A DNA stretch of 64,000 nucleotides, from assembly GCA_045629005.1 (NCBI GenBank), contig JAZQQJ010000025.1, positions 1-64,000 on the forward strand, in the 5' to 3' direction. A program made the position numbers and the translations under genes. Position 1 is the stretch's first letter. Each line of letters begins with the position of its first letter. Shown piece after piece: positions 42,378 to 52,381 of this stretch. This stretch comes from RGIG3528 sp045629005 (lineage in GTDB: Bacteria; Bacillota; Clostridia; Lachnospirales; Lachnospiraceae). Under the pieces are notes generated by a model. It was given only the letters and a program-made list of their open reading frames with translations, was not told the origin of the DNA and made no database searches.

Positions 42378-44975
42378 CTACTTAACGACAACGTAATCTC
42401 TTGACTTGATTGTAACGCCGTCAACAGTGAAGTCATCGTTGTAGCTGTAATTTACATAAACCTTAGTGCCATCTTCATAAGTCGTAACAGTAAGATCGCT
42501 GTTAATAAACTCATGATTTTCAATTTCCTGATTAAACAAATGACCTAACTCATTATTATATCTGCTGTATGTTTCGATGATTTTGTCACGGCATGCATCG
42601 TACTCAGAACCAAAATACATATAGTACAGTGTATTCTGAAGAGTAAAAGGTGATTCATCCATAACAGTGAAGCTGAGACCTGCACCATATTCAGCACTTC
42701 TTAAAAGCTCATCGTTAAAATCACCTGTGAGATTCAGTGATTCGCCGACATAGTTTACATAACCATGAAGAGCAATCTGGTAGAAAGGAATCATCTCATC
42801 AAGGATTGTGTAGCCTGAACCATCGAAGTCCATATTATCAATGATAGTAGCATAAGGAGCAATGTATGCATTTCCTTCATTGATCATTAATGGTTCATTT
42901 GCGATGCTCTTTATGAACTCATCCTGCTGATTCAGAACCATCTGTCTTGTATAGAAAGCCTTTTTAGAATAATCACCGGAAAGATCGTTTCCAATGTTCT
43001 GGAATGAAGGGTATGCACCATACTTCTTTGTAGCTTCGACAAAGTTCTCGCACATCTTCTGTACGTTTTTGTTGTTAAGAAGATAATAGCAGTCCAAGTC
43101 ATCTCTCTGACCAAAGGTCGTTGTTGAGAATTCATACAGCTTTGCTCTCTCTTTGTTTGCAAAGTGTGCAACGTCATTATAGATGCTGAAGCCATCCCAG
43201 AAATCAGAATTAATTGCATAATCGGTAATACCGTCAAGATATACGTTAACTCCCATATTCTTGACATCATCAATCATCTTTTCGAAATCTTTTTTACTGC
43301 CAAGCTTCGAAACGGTTTTAACCTTATTAAGCCATTGCTGCTTAACACCACCGTTGATATAGCCTGTAAGCTTAAGAGAGATATTCTTAACACCTTCGGC
43401 CTGTAGGTCGGAAATAATCTGCGTTGTCTCATCACATTCTGTAAGACCAAGCGGAACGTCCATAGGTACACCGACAACCTGCTGGATTTTATCGATAGCA
43501 CCTATAACTTCAAGGAGCATCGGTGTCTGTGAATCCGAATTCTTTGTAAAGTATTCGGGATATTTGTTAAGTAGATATTGACGATAGGCCTTCGCCATAT
43601 CAACATAGCCTGATGACTCTAAAAAGATGTAGCGCTGTCTGATGCCTTCACCTTCAGCAAAATGATCCTGATACTGATAGTTTGCAACGTTAGATCTCTT
43701 AGTAATATCATATGAATCACGTGCAAGAATTGTATACTCTGCATTTACTTCATTGTAGCTCGTTGATTTACCACTTATTATTGCGTTAATGTTGGCATAT
43801 GCGTCACCATCTTCAATGATACAGATGAAAGAATCATTTTCCTTGGCAATACCAAATACACCAAAGGATGAAGATGTTTCATGAACACGCTCTTTGTGAA
43901 TGCTTGCGTAATCCCATCCATAAAGTGCTGAATAGTATGCATTCTGAGAAATCTTACCGTTATTGAAGTTGATGAGTGCTCCACCACCCTCAGGAACAAG
44001 CATGTATCCTGTTTCGTCAACTCCGCCCGCACCAAAGTTAGGAAGAAGACTGATTCTATAAAGAGGCTTCTTTGAAGGGTACTCAATCTCACTGAAAGGA
44101 ACTTCAACGATAAGATCGTCACCGTCCAAACTGTAAATTACAGAAAGATTATATATAGGCTTGTTGCTTACGGTTTCACTTGTGTCACGAAGCTTATGTT
44201 CAACATACTCTTCGTATGTATATCCTGCTTCCTCAAAAATCTGCTGGAGCTTCTTTCTGATGCCCTTACCAAGATTATTTCCTGCTATATAACAAACACT
44301 TTCCTCAAGTAACGGATATCTGGCCTTATCGTCATCAAGAGTTTTCTTCTGTGATCGTGTAGGATTGTTAATATCGTATTTTGAAAAATACTTTGAAAGG
44401 TAGTTGGCATTTGATTTGTCAAGTCTGCCTGTAAAATCAAGATATTCCTCTTCGGTAAGCACAGGAGGATAAACATATTCCTGTTCAACCTCACCGATGG
44501 AATACAAAACTTTAATCTGATTGTCGGTTGCCTCAACCTCGTAAATACTATTTGCCTGACTGTGCTTAAATGAATTATACGAGTTGTCCGAGCCTGTAGT
44601 ATCACTATAACTTATAACTACAGCTGACTGAAGTTTTTCTTTCTCTACTGTTTGTGCAAATGTATCATTTGCAGCATCCTCGGGTGAAGATGTCCAAACA
44701 GCACCTGTTTTCTTGTTTGTGACAGTAAACTGTGTTGTGTTAGGATCCATAACAAATTTAATCCCGTCACTTTCAAGAACATATTCTGATGCTTCACCAT
44801 CATAGGATCTTACCTGAACAGGCGGTTCTTCTTCGTCCGTAACGGCTTTGTATGTCGCAACAAAAGCAACTACACCAAGAATTATAAGCGTAAGAATTCC
44901 GGGAAGAATGAGACCCTTCAGGTTTTCAATGACTGAAGCTCTTATTTCCGCTTTTCTTTCAGAACTTTTTTTCAT
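42378..44975 (-). CDS. DUF5696 membrane-anchored protein, glycosidase-like
   Basis: An 865-residue protein: cytoplasmic basic N-terminus, one helix (about 22-44), then an extracellular region. The first half (about 60-330) is beta-rich; the second half (about 470-780) looks like a TIM barrel (LLEVIGAIDKIQQ, GVKNISLKLTGYINGG, MGVNVYLDGITDYAIN, ANEPLMINEGNAYIAPYA). This is the DUF5696 architecture found with sugar ABC importers in Clostridia and Paenibacilli. It is suggestive of a surface glycosidase, but catalytic residues cannot be assigned with confidence. It sits between YIP1 and permease genes, 12-17 bases from each. Confidence 0.75.
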   Translation of the reverse strand: MKKSSERKAEIRASVIENLKGLILPGILTLIILGVVAFVATYKAVTDEEEPPVQVRSYDGEASEYVLESDGIKFVMDPNTTQFTVTNKKTGAVWTSSPEDAANDTFAQTVEKEKLQSAVVISYSDTTGSDNSYNSFKHSQANSIYEVEATDNQIKVLYSIGEVEQEYVYPPVLTEEEYLDFTGRLDKSNANYLSKYFSKYDINNPTRSQKKTLDDDKARYPLLEESVCYIAGNNLGKGIRKKLQQIFEEAGYTYEEYVEHKLRDTSETVSNKPIYNLSVIYSLDGDDLIVEVPFSEIEYPSKKPLYRISLLPNFGAGGVDETGYMLVPEGGGALINFNNGKISQNAYYSALYGWDYASIHKERVHETSSSFGVFGIAKENDSFICIIEDGDAYANINAIISGKSTSYNEVNAEYTILARDSYDITKRSNVANYQYQDHFAEGEGIRQRYIFLESSGYVDMAKAYRQYLLNKYPEYFTKNSDSQTPMLLEVIGAIDKIQQVVGVPMDVPLGLTECDETTQIISDLQAEGVKNISLKLTGYINGGVKQQWLNKVKTVSKLGSKKDFEKMIDDVKNMGVNVYLDGITDYAINSDFWDGFSIYNDVAHFANKERAKLYEFSTTTFGQRDDLDCYYLLNNKNVQKMCENFVEATKKYGAYPSFQNIGNDLSGDYSKKAFYTRQMVLNQQDEFIKSIANEPLMINEGNAYIAPYATIIDNMDFDGSGYTILDEMIPFYQIALHGYVNYVGESLNLTGDFNDELLRSAEYGAGLSFTVMDESPFTLQNTLYYMYFGSEYDACRDKIIETYSRYNNELGHLFNQEIENHEFINSDLTVTTYEDGTKVYVNYSYNDDFTVDGVTIKSRDYVVVK

Positions 44976-44987
44976 GTCTTCCTCCGA

Positions 44988-45641
44988 CTATAACCTAAAC
45001 TTTAATTCTCGATAAAGAGATACAAAATATCCGATGCCCTGGCTTGCCATACTGAAGAAAATGAGCAATACGAATATGATTACACAAATTCCCAAAATTG
45101 TTCCGATAATGAACAAAAATGCTTTTCCGAAGCTGTACTCATGTATCTGCGTCATTGCACAGAAGATAAGGAATCCGCAATATACAAGTGATACAGTGCT
45201 TATTACCGAGATAAGATCTGCTTCGTTTAATGTAACAAAGTTACTGAAGATAATAAGCGGAATGTGAACAACCCAATACGGAATCAGACAATAACATGAT
45301 GCAATGTAAATCTGTCCGAGACGCCCTTTTCCGTCAAAAAGCGTTGTAAGCGCCCAGTTAGCAACACACCAAAGGCCAAGCGGTAAAAGAATAGCTCCAA
45401 GATACTTAAAAATGTTTTCCTCAGGCCAATAAGTATCGTTAAAAAGGAAGCCCTCGAAACGAACCATTGCTATTCGTGTTGCAATTACCAAAAACAACAT
45501 TATGTTTGCAACTGCATAAGATCCACGATGTTCATGTGTAAGGTCCCAGAAGCCATCCATCGGATGTGTCGTGCAGTAAAATGCAAATTTAAGATCCTTA
45601 CGGAACTTTGCCATATTTTCTTTTGAAAATGCTTTTAACAT
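44988..45641 (-). CDS. YIP1 family membrane protein
   Basis: A 217-residue protein with five predicted helices (about 40-60, 78-97, 112-137, 142-165 and 175-200) and the pattern of YIP1 domains (FLVIATRIAMV, LGLWCVANWALTTLFDGKGRLGQIYIASCYCLIPY). Its function in bacteria is unknown. Its constant place between NHL and DUF5696 genes in such importer operons suggests it helps assemble or anchor the surface complex. GGAGG before the ATG. Confidence 0.8.
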   Translation of the reverse strand: MLKAFSKENMAKFRKDLKFAFYCTTHPMDGFWDLTHEHRGSYAVANIMLFLVIATRIAMVRFEGFLFNDTYWPEENIFKYLGAILLPLGLWCVANWALTTLFDGKGRLGQIYIASCYCLIPYWVVHIPLIIFSNFVTLNEADLISVISTVSLVYCGFLIFCAMTQIHEYSFGKAFLFIIGTILGICVIIFVLLIFFSMASQGIGYFVSLYRELKFRL

Positions 45642-45656
45642 GCCTGCCTCCGAGCC

Positions 45657-47279
45657 CTATTTATTATTGAGCTTTCCATTTTTCTCTAGACGATGCAGGT
45701 AATCGTTTGTATCGATTTCCCACTTAAGTTTCTTAATTCTGCCGATAATCAGAGGTGTAGCGATAAGAAGAATAATTACAATTACAATTGCAACAATATG
45801 TTCCTCACACCACTGTTTACGGTACTGTACATATGCTCTGGAATAGTTTTCTCTGTCATACTTGAGTTCGAAATATTCCATAGCTTCTTTATATTTTTCT
45901 TCTCTGAGAAGAGTACGGCCTACGCCGATGTAAGCAAGATCGTAGTTACCGTTAAGAGCGATAACCTGCTTCCAGCTTTCGCATGAAGCTTCATACTGAC
46001 CTATCTGGAATTCTTCAATCGCTTTAAAAATAGCATTTCCGTATTCGGTAGGTGTCATAAGCGTAACTGAATTTGTAAACTGATCCAGTATAAAAAGGTC
46101 ATGCTTATCATTATAGGTCATATTATCAATGGCAACAGGATATCTGAAGCATCCATCCATATTGCCGGAACCACCGAATGCGAAAAGAAGTCTGCCCTGA
46201 TCATCATAGGCAAATACACGACCACGGTTTCTGTCAAGAGCAAAGTAGGAACCGTTTTCAAGAGCGGTAATATCGACAAGAAGTGATGTGCCCTGATATC
46301 CTCCGGCACTTCCCATATGGATATCACCGTAAGGGTAGTAGTTACCGTTTCTGATGAGAATATCGCTGCCCATAAGGTTCAAAAGTCTTATGGCATTTTC
46401 GGAACCGTCTTTAAGACCTGCTTCTGAAACGTGTGATGTTGTTACATATATGAATCCTTCGTAGTCCATATATACGTTATCGTACTCTGTAGGAACGAAG
46501 TCTTCCATCTTTTCAAGCTGCTCAACGGTAGCGATTCTCTTCCAGATGTACTGGATGAAATCATAGTTTACAGGGTTTGCGCCGATAAAGCCGGAAAAAG
46601 TACCATCAGCCTCAAACTTCATAAGGCCTTTTGTAACCTGTGAAGCAAGGCAATAAATACGCTCGGATTTATCAACAACAATCTTGTAAGGAAGGAATGC
46701 TGCCGACTGATCAAAAGTTTCATTTACCGGCTTAACAAATACCTGAAGGAAGTTTAAATCCTTATCAAGCTTAACGATACGATTTCTTTCTCTGTCTGCG
46801 ATAAAAATGTTTCCCTGTTCAGAAACCGCAACATCTGTAGGCCCCTTGAAACTCTTTCTGGATTCGCCATCATCATATCCGGTAATCGTTCTTACAAATG
46901 TAAGTTCTGCAGAACCGGTACGCTGACACTGAACAATACGATTATTACCTGTATCACAGATGTAAACCATATCACCTGCTACGGTAATACCACGCGGTGC
47001 ATTTAAATTTTTAGCAACAGACTTGTTGTTGTCACCTTCCTCTTCGGAAGTCTCCATAGGGAGATCTGCAACATCAAGACCTATGTCAACTGATGTAAAA
47101 ACCTTTGTTGCCGTATAAGCATCAGGTGAATACTGAACATCACCCCAGTAGTCAAATGTGTAAGTATATCCGACCTCAGCACCTTCCTGAGCCTTTGTTT
47201 CAAATGCAGGAGTTGCAAGAGCAAGAATAAACGCAACTGCAAATGTGAGTGCGCATATCTTTTTGATTAATTTTTTCAT
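45657..47279 (-). CDS. Secreted NHL-repeat beta-propeller with C-terminal membrane anchor
   Basis: A 540-residue surface protein. Signal peptide about 1-30 (ATPAFETKA); NHL propeller about 90-425, with recurring LNAPRGITVAGDMVYICDTGNNRIV, GPTDVAVSEQGNIFIADRERNRIV and FRYPVAIDNM blades (each quoted in part); a short TPR-like helical segment about 430-490 (SCESWKQVIALNGNYDLAYIGVG); then a helix (about 497-515) and a basic cytoplasmic tail. It probably binds partner proteins or glycan beside the importer. GGAGGG before the ATG; 11 bases after the upstream permease gene. Confidence 0.82.
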   Translation of the reverse strand: MKKLIKKICALTFAVAFILALATPAFETKAQEGAEVGYTYTFDYWGDVQYSPDAYTATKVFTSVDIGLDVADLPMETSEEEGDNNKSVAKNLNAPRGITVAGDMVYICDTGNNRIVQCQRTGSAELTFVRTITGYDDGESRKSFKGPTDVAVSEQGNIFIADRERNRIVKLDKDLNFLQVFVKPVNETFDQSAAFLPYKIVVDKSERIYCLASQVTKGLMKFEADGTFSGFIGANPVNYDFIQYIWKRIATVEQLEKMEDFVPTEYDNVYMDYEGFIYVTTSHVSEAGLKDGSENAIRLLNLMGSDILIRNGNYYPYGDIHMGSAGGYQGTSLLVDITALENGSYFALDRNRGRVFAYDDQGRLLFAFGGSGNMDGCFRYPVAIDNMTYNDKHDLFILDQFTNSVTLMTPTEYGNAIFKAIEEFQIGQYEASCESWKQVIALNGNYDLAYIGVGRTLLREEKYKEAMEYFELKYDRENYSRAYVQYRKQWCEEHIVAIVIVIILLIATPLIIGRIKKLKWEIDTNDYLHRLEKNGKLNNK

Positions 47280-47290
47280 TGCGCCCTCCT

Positions 47291-48202
47291 TTAGTCCTTA
47301 AGTCCGGATGTAGCCATTGTTTCAAGAACCTGGCTCTGTGAAATGATGAAAATTGTAACAGGCACAATCATGAGAACTACGGCTACAGCATAGGCCTGAC
47401 CTGTTCTTGCGATTGCATTGCCCGATGTAATCTGACGAAGTGCAAAGGAAAGTGTCTTCTTCTCTTCGGAGTAAATGACTGTTGTAGCGCCATTGTTCCA
47501 AAGAGCACCAACCGTGAAGATGATAACGGTGAGCCATGCAGGCTTAACGTTAGGCATTACGATGTGAAGGAAAACGCTCCACTCGTTAGCACCATCGATC
47601 TTAGCGGCTTCAATAAGCGATGTAGGAAGACCTTCCATGAACTGCTTCATAAGGAAGAGTCCAAGTGATGCGCCCCATGCAGGAATAATGATTGCCCAAT
47701 ATGTATCAATCATACCGAGCTTGTTCATAATTACGTAGTTGGGAATAGCTGTAACGTAACCGTTGAACATAAGGGATACTGTAACAATTTTGAAGAATCC
47801 CTTTCCTCCCGGGAAGTCGTACTTAGCAAGTACGAAGGCTGCCATGGATGCAAGGATAACATGTCCGAGTGTTCCTACAAATGTAAGGAATACGGTGTTG
47901 AAAATGTATCTGGGGAATGTAACCCAGGATTTACCCATTGCAACAAAGAGGTCTGTGAAGTTGTCCATTGAAGGATTCTTTGCGAAGAACTTGGGCGGGA
48001 ATATGAAAAGCTCGTCCAGAGGCTTCAGCGAAGAACTTATCGTGAAGACAAGCGGTATAGCCATGATAACGGCCATAAATGCCAGGAAAAGTCCAAGGAA
48101 GAAATCGCCTGCTTTTGAACGGTTCGGCTTTCTTCTGCGAAGGAATTTCGGCTTCGGTTTGTATACTTTTACTTTTTTGATTTTTTCTTTTTTGCTCATC
48201 AT
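47291..48202 (-). CDS. Sugar ABC importer permease (MalG type), second system
   Basis: A 303-residue permease. Six helices after a very basic N-terminus (KKEKIKKVKVYKPKPKFLRR). EAA loop IEAAKIDGANEWSVFLHIVMP (about 205-225, quoted in part), ending MATSGLKD. The ATG stands one base after the stop of the partner gene and has only a weak ribosome site, so translation is probably coupled. It serves the 982-residue binding protein encoded upstream. Confidence 0.92.
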   Translation of the reverse strand: MMSKKEKIKKVKVYKPKPKFLRRRKPNRSKAGDFFLGLFLAFMAVIMAIPLVFTISSSLKPLDELFIFPPKFFAKNPSMDNFTDLFVAMGKSWVTFPRYIFNTVFLTFVGTLGHVILASMAAFVLAKYDFPGGKGFFKIVTVSLMFNGYVTAIPNYVIMNKLGMIDTYWAIIIPAWGASLGLFLMKQFMEGLPTSLIEAAKIDGANEWSVFLHIVMPNVKPAWLTVIIFTVGALWNNGATTVIYSEEKKTLSFALRQITSGNAIARTGQAYAVAVVLMIVPVTIFIISQSQVLETMATSGLKD

Positions 48203-48203
48203 A

Positions 48204-49142
48204 TCAGGTTCCCAATCTCCTTAACAAGGATTGTACGAATTTATTGCAAAGGATCATAGTAAGGAAAAGCAGCGTTGCAATAGCCGATGCATAACCCATC
48301 TCATACTTTGTTGAACCATAGTCGATAAGGTGGGTAACAATCGTGTGTGCTGCATAGTCCGTACTCGGGTTACCACAGAGAGCCATTGTAACGTCGGCAA
48401 CACCGAATGATGTAGTGATGGACATAACGGCACCGAACATAAGCATAGGTCTCATGCTGGGCAGTGTGATGTAGTAAAGCTCCTGCCAACGGTTCTTAAC
48501 ACCGTCAACGCATCCTGCTTCAAGAAGCGAACTGTCAACACCCTGAAGGCCGGCAACGAATGAAAGGAATCCGGTACCAAGCGAGGACCAGAGGATAACG
48601 CCCATACATACAGGAAGCATGTACTGAGGATTAATGAGCCAGAGTATCGGGGAATCAATGATTCCGAGTTCGATAAGCCACTGGTTAACGTAACCGTAGA
48701 TGTCACCACGGAAAAGGATTGCGAAGATGAATGTAACGTTACCTGCAATTGAAGGTGCGTAGAAGATAATAACCGCAATCGTTCTGATCCATCTCGGAAG
48801 CTCGTTTATAAGCCAAGCGAATACGAACGACATAATGTATCCTACAGGACCCGTTATAATCGCTATGACGAACGTGTTCTTAACTGCCGTGATGAAAACT
48901 TCATCGTCAAGCAACAGTCCGAAGTAGTTTGTCAAGCCTGTAAATCTGGGCGGTTCAAGTACGTTGTAGTACGTGAAACTCAGAAAGATTGATGTGAATA
49001 CAGGTAAAATCGTAAATGTGAAGAAGATTACTGCATAAGGCAACAGGAAGAGATAGCACATTTTCCTTTTCTTTGCCAATTTGCAGGCAACCTGGAAGTT
49101 ATGCTTACGCAGCGTAACCAGTTTTTGTAAATATTCTTTCAT
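48204..49142 (-). CDS. Sugar ABC importer permease (MalF type), second system
   Basis: A 312-residue permease. Helices start at MCYLFLLPYAVIFFTF (about 28-43); EAA loop LEAGCVDGVKNRWQELYYITLP (about 213-234, quoted in part). It is more like the LplB/YtcP group (large-substrate importers with CBM-bearing binding proteins) than the first pair. AGGAG before the ATG; 15 bases after the binding-protein gene. Confidence 0.92.
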   Translation of the reverse strand: MKEYLQKLVTLRKHNFQVACKLAKKRKMCYLFLLPYAVIFFTFTILPVFTSIFLSFTYYNVLEPPRFTGLTNYFGLLLDDEVFITAVKNTFVIAIITGPVGYIMSFVFAWLINELPRWIRTIAVIIFYAPSIAGNVTFIFAILFRGDIYGYVNQWLIELGIIDSPILWLINPQYMLPVCMGVILWSSLGTGFLSFVAGLQGVDSSLLEAGCVDGVKNRWQELYYITLPSMRPMLMFGAVMSITTSFGVADVTMALCGNPSTDYAAHTIVTHLIDYGSTKYEMGYASAIATLLFLTMILCNKFVQSLLRRLGT

Positions 49143-49157
49143 ACTGCCTCTCTCCTA

Positions 49158-52106
49158 TCAGTCCAATGATAAGTTAAATTCTTTTCGTTTCTTCTCAAGC
49201 TCACCGTTAATCTTGATTACGTAATCGATGATTGTTTCACGAGGATCTGACTTCTCGTTGATAATCTTACGGATGGCATTTGTAACATGACGACCTGTAA
49301 AGTAACCACCGGGAACTTCTCTGATACCGTGGATATCATCCCACTGTTCATCGAGGATTGCGATGTCCTCTGCAGACCATGCAAGCTGTACAAATGCTTC
49401 ACGGTTTGCTGTGTTGTAACGTGAGGATGCACCGAGGAGTGCTTCAATCTCACGGCCGTAACGAACCTGTGTATCTGCGTCTGCCCACCACTTCATGAAA
49501 TCCCATGCTTTAAGGGTCTTTTCTTCGGAGCGGTCTGCATCTGCAATCATCATTGTTGCCATAGCGGAAACGAATGATGTTCTGTCGATGTACTCATTTC
49601 CGTTCTCATCTGTCTTTAATGTGCCGGGTGCAAATGTGAAATCCCAAAGGCCCTTAATTTCAGGAGCGGAAACCATAAGTGTATTGTACATGCTGTAAGG
49701 GAAAACGCCGAGAGGCATTTCGCCTGTACGGAAACGGCTCGCAAAGTCGAATACTGTAGGAATGCCGTAATCCGTGAAATATCTTGAGTAATCTTCAAGG
49801 GCTTTTACACCGATTTCGGAGTCACAGGTACATTTTGCACCGGACTCATTGTAGCAGTCTCCGCCGTACTGGTAGAGAAGCGTGAAGTAAAGAGTAAGGT
49901 CACCGGATGTCGAAACCGCAAGAGCCGATCCTGAAGAACCTGCTGCGGAAGGAAGTCCGACTGACATGTTGTTACCCTGAATTGTAGGAAGGATGGCAAT
50001 GAGTTCGTCCCATGTGGTAGGAATTTCAAGACCAAGTTCTTCCATAACGTCTTTACGATAGAACAGTACTGAGAAGGACTGTGTTTCCGGAACACCGTAG
50101 ATACCGCCTTCAAACTCGTACTGGATGTATGACTGAGGATGGAATGCTGAAAGAACTTCTTCATAATCAGCAAACTGTGTGATATCAACTGCTGCGCCAC
50201 GGAGTGCGTAGTTTATAGGCTGGTCCGGATTAACAGTAAGAACAACATCCGGTCCTCTGCCTGCAAGTACTGCTGAAAGCAATGCGCCTGCATCAACGAT
50301 TTCGAGGTTGACCTTAATGCCTGTCTCAGGAGTGAATGTATCATCAATCATTGTCTTAATGATGATACCCTGGTCACGACCGGTAGCAACCCAAACTTTA
50401 ATAACATCATCAGCTTTCTTATCGTATGTATCACCGACTGCATTGTAGTCTACAACGAAGCTGGCAACGAAAGCCTTAATTTCATGTGCTGCATTCTTAA
50501 AGAAGTTTACTGTGTCCTTCTTGAAATCAACATCTGTGCCCTTAACTACGAGGTAGTCAACATCGAGCTTGATTTCGGAAAGGGTAAGCATTGATGTACC
50601 GACTGCGGAAATATTATCCTTGAAGGCCTGGAACTCACGTGTGATTCTGTCAGGTCTCTCACAGAAACGCTCCATCTGACGGGCAATTGTCTGTGCGGTA
50701 GCAATCTGATCTGCTTTCTGTCCTGTGTAAAGAACTGTATCATCTACAACTTTGTAGAGACGCTTGTATTCGAGCTCAAGAGCTTCCATAACTTCAGGGA
50801 AGACCTTGTTAATTCTGTAGTCACGCTTTGAGTCAGGAGATGCACCTGTGTAAACAAGCATTGTTCTGTAAACCTGATTCAGCTTGAATGTACTGTCTTC
50901 AAGACGTTCAAGAATGTCACCGAGTGCTCCGAGTGTAGCTTCAAGACGAATATGATGTGTACCCTTTGTAAGGTAGAATTCATATGCTTTGCCATCAGCA
51001 TCGGCAAGTTCAAGAACTTCCCACTCTGTGTTATATGCGAAACCGATTTCCTGAACCTCTTTGAAAGGAATTTCATTATCAATATAGAGACAACGGTTGG
51101 AAACGGCACCACGTGCATAGTTCTGACGGCCCTTAACAGCGATGTTATAGAAACCGTCCTCAGGGATTTCAACGTCCCACTCAATCCACTGACCGGAAGC
51201 TTTCCATGCATCACCGCCGACATAGTTCAGAAGAGTTTTTGTAACGCTGTAAGGTGATGTATTTGCAGCTGCCTTATCGTACTTCGCATAAAGTGAAGGC
51301 TCGGAACGACGTGTTGAAGACTCGCCTTCAATCTGGTTGTAATAGGTGAGGCCTTCGCCTGTAGCAGCAGACTTTCCTGCGTTAGCTGTTTTATATTCAT
51401 CATAAGTTGCTGTATCAAGAACCGGAACGAGAGAAAGCTTTCTGATAGCCATCGGTTCGTTTACAGCTTCAAGAGAAATTGTGTTCAGACCTTTTTCGAA
51501 ATAGAACTGATACGGCTCAATGTGATAACCCATATCATCACGGAAATAAGAACCCTGCCAGTCAAAGATTTCAATCTGCTTGGGACGTATCTGGTTGCCC
51601 TGGTTATCCGACTTGGGTGCATATGCATCTGTCCAAATACGATAGAAACAAAGATTTTCTGCATCGGAGAAGGGAGCCTCTCCGTTTATTTTAAATTTAC
51701 GCTCAACCTGAACGCCTCTTGACTCCTCAGCAAGGTACTCAATAAAAACATTGTAGAAACCTGTTTCGGGAACGTCAACGCTCCAGGTAACTTTAGACGC
51801 ATCACCTGTATGAAGTACTTTGTCTTCATTATAAACGTTGGTAAGAATTTCGACGTTTTCTGCGTCAGTATATGAGAAAATGTCAACTTCTGCGGTAGAC
51901 GAAGCAGCCTTGGCATCCGAATGAGCAAGAAGATACTTGGAATATGTGCCTTCACGTTCCGCACCAACTGCATCCGTAAGAAGGTCCTCACCCTCATATT
52001 TAAGGTGATTGTCGTCTGTGTCTCCGCCTTTAAGCAAAATGCAGATAACAACGATGGCAACAATAACTCCCAGTGCGATTAAAAGTTTCTTTACAGAGCT
52101 TTTCAT
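49158..52106 (-). CDS. Membrane-anchored CBM-solute-binding fusion protein
   Basis: A 982-residue surface protein. Anchor helix about 7-28 with no convincing lipobox Cys. Two CBM6/35-like beta domains follow: about 75-240 (VTWSVDVPETGFYNVFIEYLA) and about 255-410 (QWIEWDVEIPEDGFYNIAVKG), then a helical spacer (about 420-560), then a type-1 solute-binding domain from about 570 (IKVWVATGRDQGI, GRGPDVVLTVNPDQP, VLFYRKDVMEELGLEIPTTWDELI). The fusion would hold polysaccharide next to the importer. GTGGAGGA decides ATG 52106 over a far upstream in-frame TTG. First gene of a nine-gene operon. Confidence 0.85.
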   Translation of the reverse strand: MKSSVKKLLIALGVIVAIVVICILLKGGDTDDNHLKYEGEDLLTDAVGAEREGTYSKYLLAHSDAKAASSTAEVDIFSYTDAENVEILTNVYNEDKVLHTGDASKVTWSVDVPETGFYNVFIEYLAEESRGVQVERKFKINGEAPFSDAENLCFYRIWTDAYAPKSDNQGNQIRPKQIEIFDWQGSYFRDDMGYHIEPYQFYFEKGLNTISLEAVNEPMAIRKLSLVPVLDTATYDEYKTANAGKSAATGEGLTYYNQIEGESSTRRSEPSLYAKYDKAAANTSPYSVTKTLLNYVGGDAWKASGQWIEWDVEIPEDGFYNIAVKGRQNYARGAVSNRCLYIDNEIPFKEVQEIGFAYNTEWEVLELADADGKAYEFYLTKGTHHIRLEATLGALGDILERLEDSTFKLNQVYRTMLVYTGASPDSKRDYRINKVFPEVMEALELEYKRLYKVVDDTVLYTGQKADQIATAQTIARQMERFCERPDRITREFQAFKDNISAVGTSMLTLSEIKLDVDYLVVKGTDVDFKKDTVNFFKNAAHEIKAFVASFVVDYNAVGDTYDKKADDVIKVWVATGRDQGIIIKTMIDDTFTPETGIKVNLEIVDAGALLSAVLAGRGPDVVLTVNPDQPINYALRGAAVDITQFADYEEVLSAFHPQSYIQYEFEGGIYGVPETQSFSVLFYRKDVMEELGLEIPTTWDELIAILPTIQGNNMSVGLPSAAGSSGSALAVSTSGDLTLYFTLLYQYGGDCYNESGAKCTCDSEIGVKALEDYSRYFTDYGIPTVFDFASRFRTGEMPLGVFPYSMYNTLMVSAPEIKGLWDFTFAPGTLKTDENGNEYIDRTSFVSAMATMMIADADRSEEKTLKAWDFMKWWADADTQVRYGREIEALLGASSRYNTANREAFVQLAWSAEDIAILDEQWDDIHGIREVPGGYFTGRHVTNAIRKIINEKSDPRETIIDYVIKINGELEKKRKEFNLSLD

Positions 52107-52381
52107 AAAATCCTCCACTATTTGCAGTAAATTCGCATTCTCCCTATGCTTAAGACTGCAATTCAATGTGCATGGCACATCCTGTTTGATTATAGCAACG
52201 AATGATAACATCCGCTTTTCAATTATTGCTGTTTTCTTTTTGCATTTTGCTAAAAAATTAATAAAATCTTTTTATTTTCATTATGTTTTTTTGTGCTAAA
52301 ATAACAAAAGAGATGCAGGTCAATCGTTTTAATGCTATAACAATTACTAAAAAAGATTATTTAATAAGAAAAGGATTATTT
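52107..52381. promoter_or_regulatory. Divergent intergenic region, importer operon and AraC gene
   Basis: This 275-base A/T-rich gap must hold both promoters. On the plus strand TAAAAT (in TGTGCTAAAATAAC, near 52299) with a weak TTTTCA 16 bases upstream is the best candidate for the AraC gene. No convincing sigma-A promoter was found for the importer operon, consistent with activator dependence. Confidence 0.35.
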
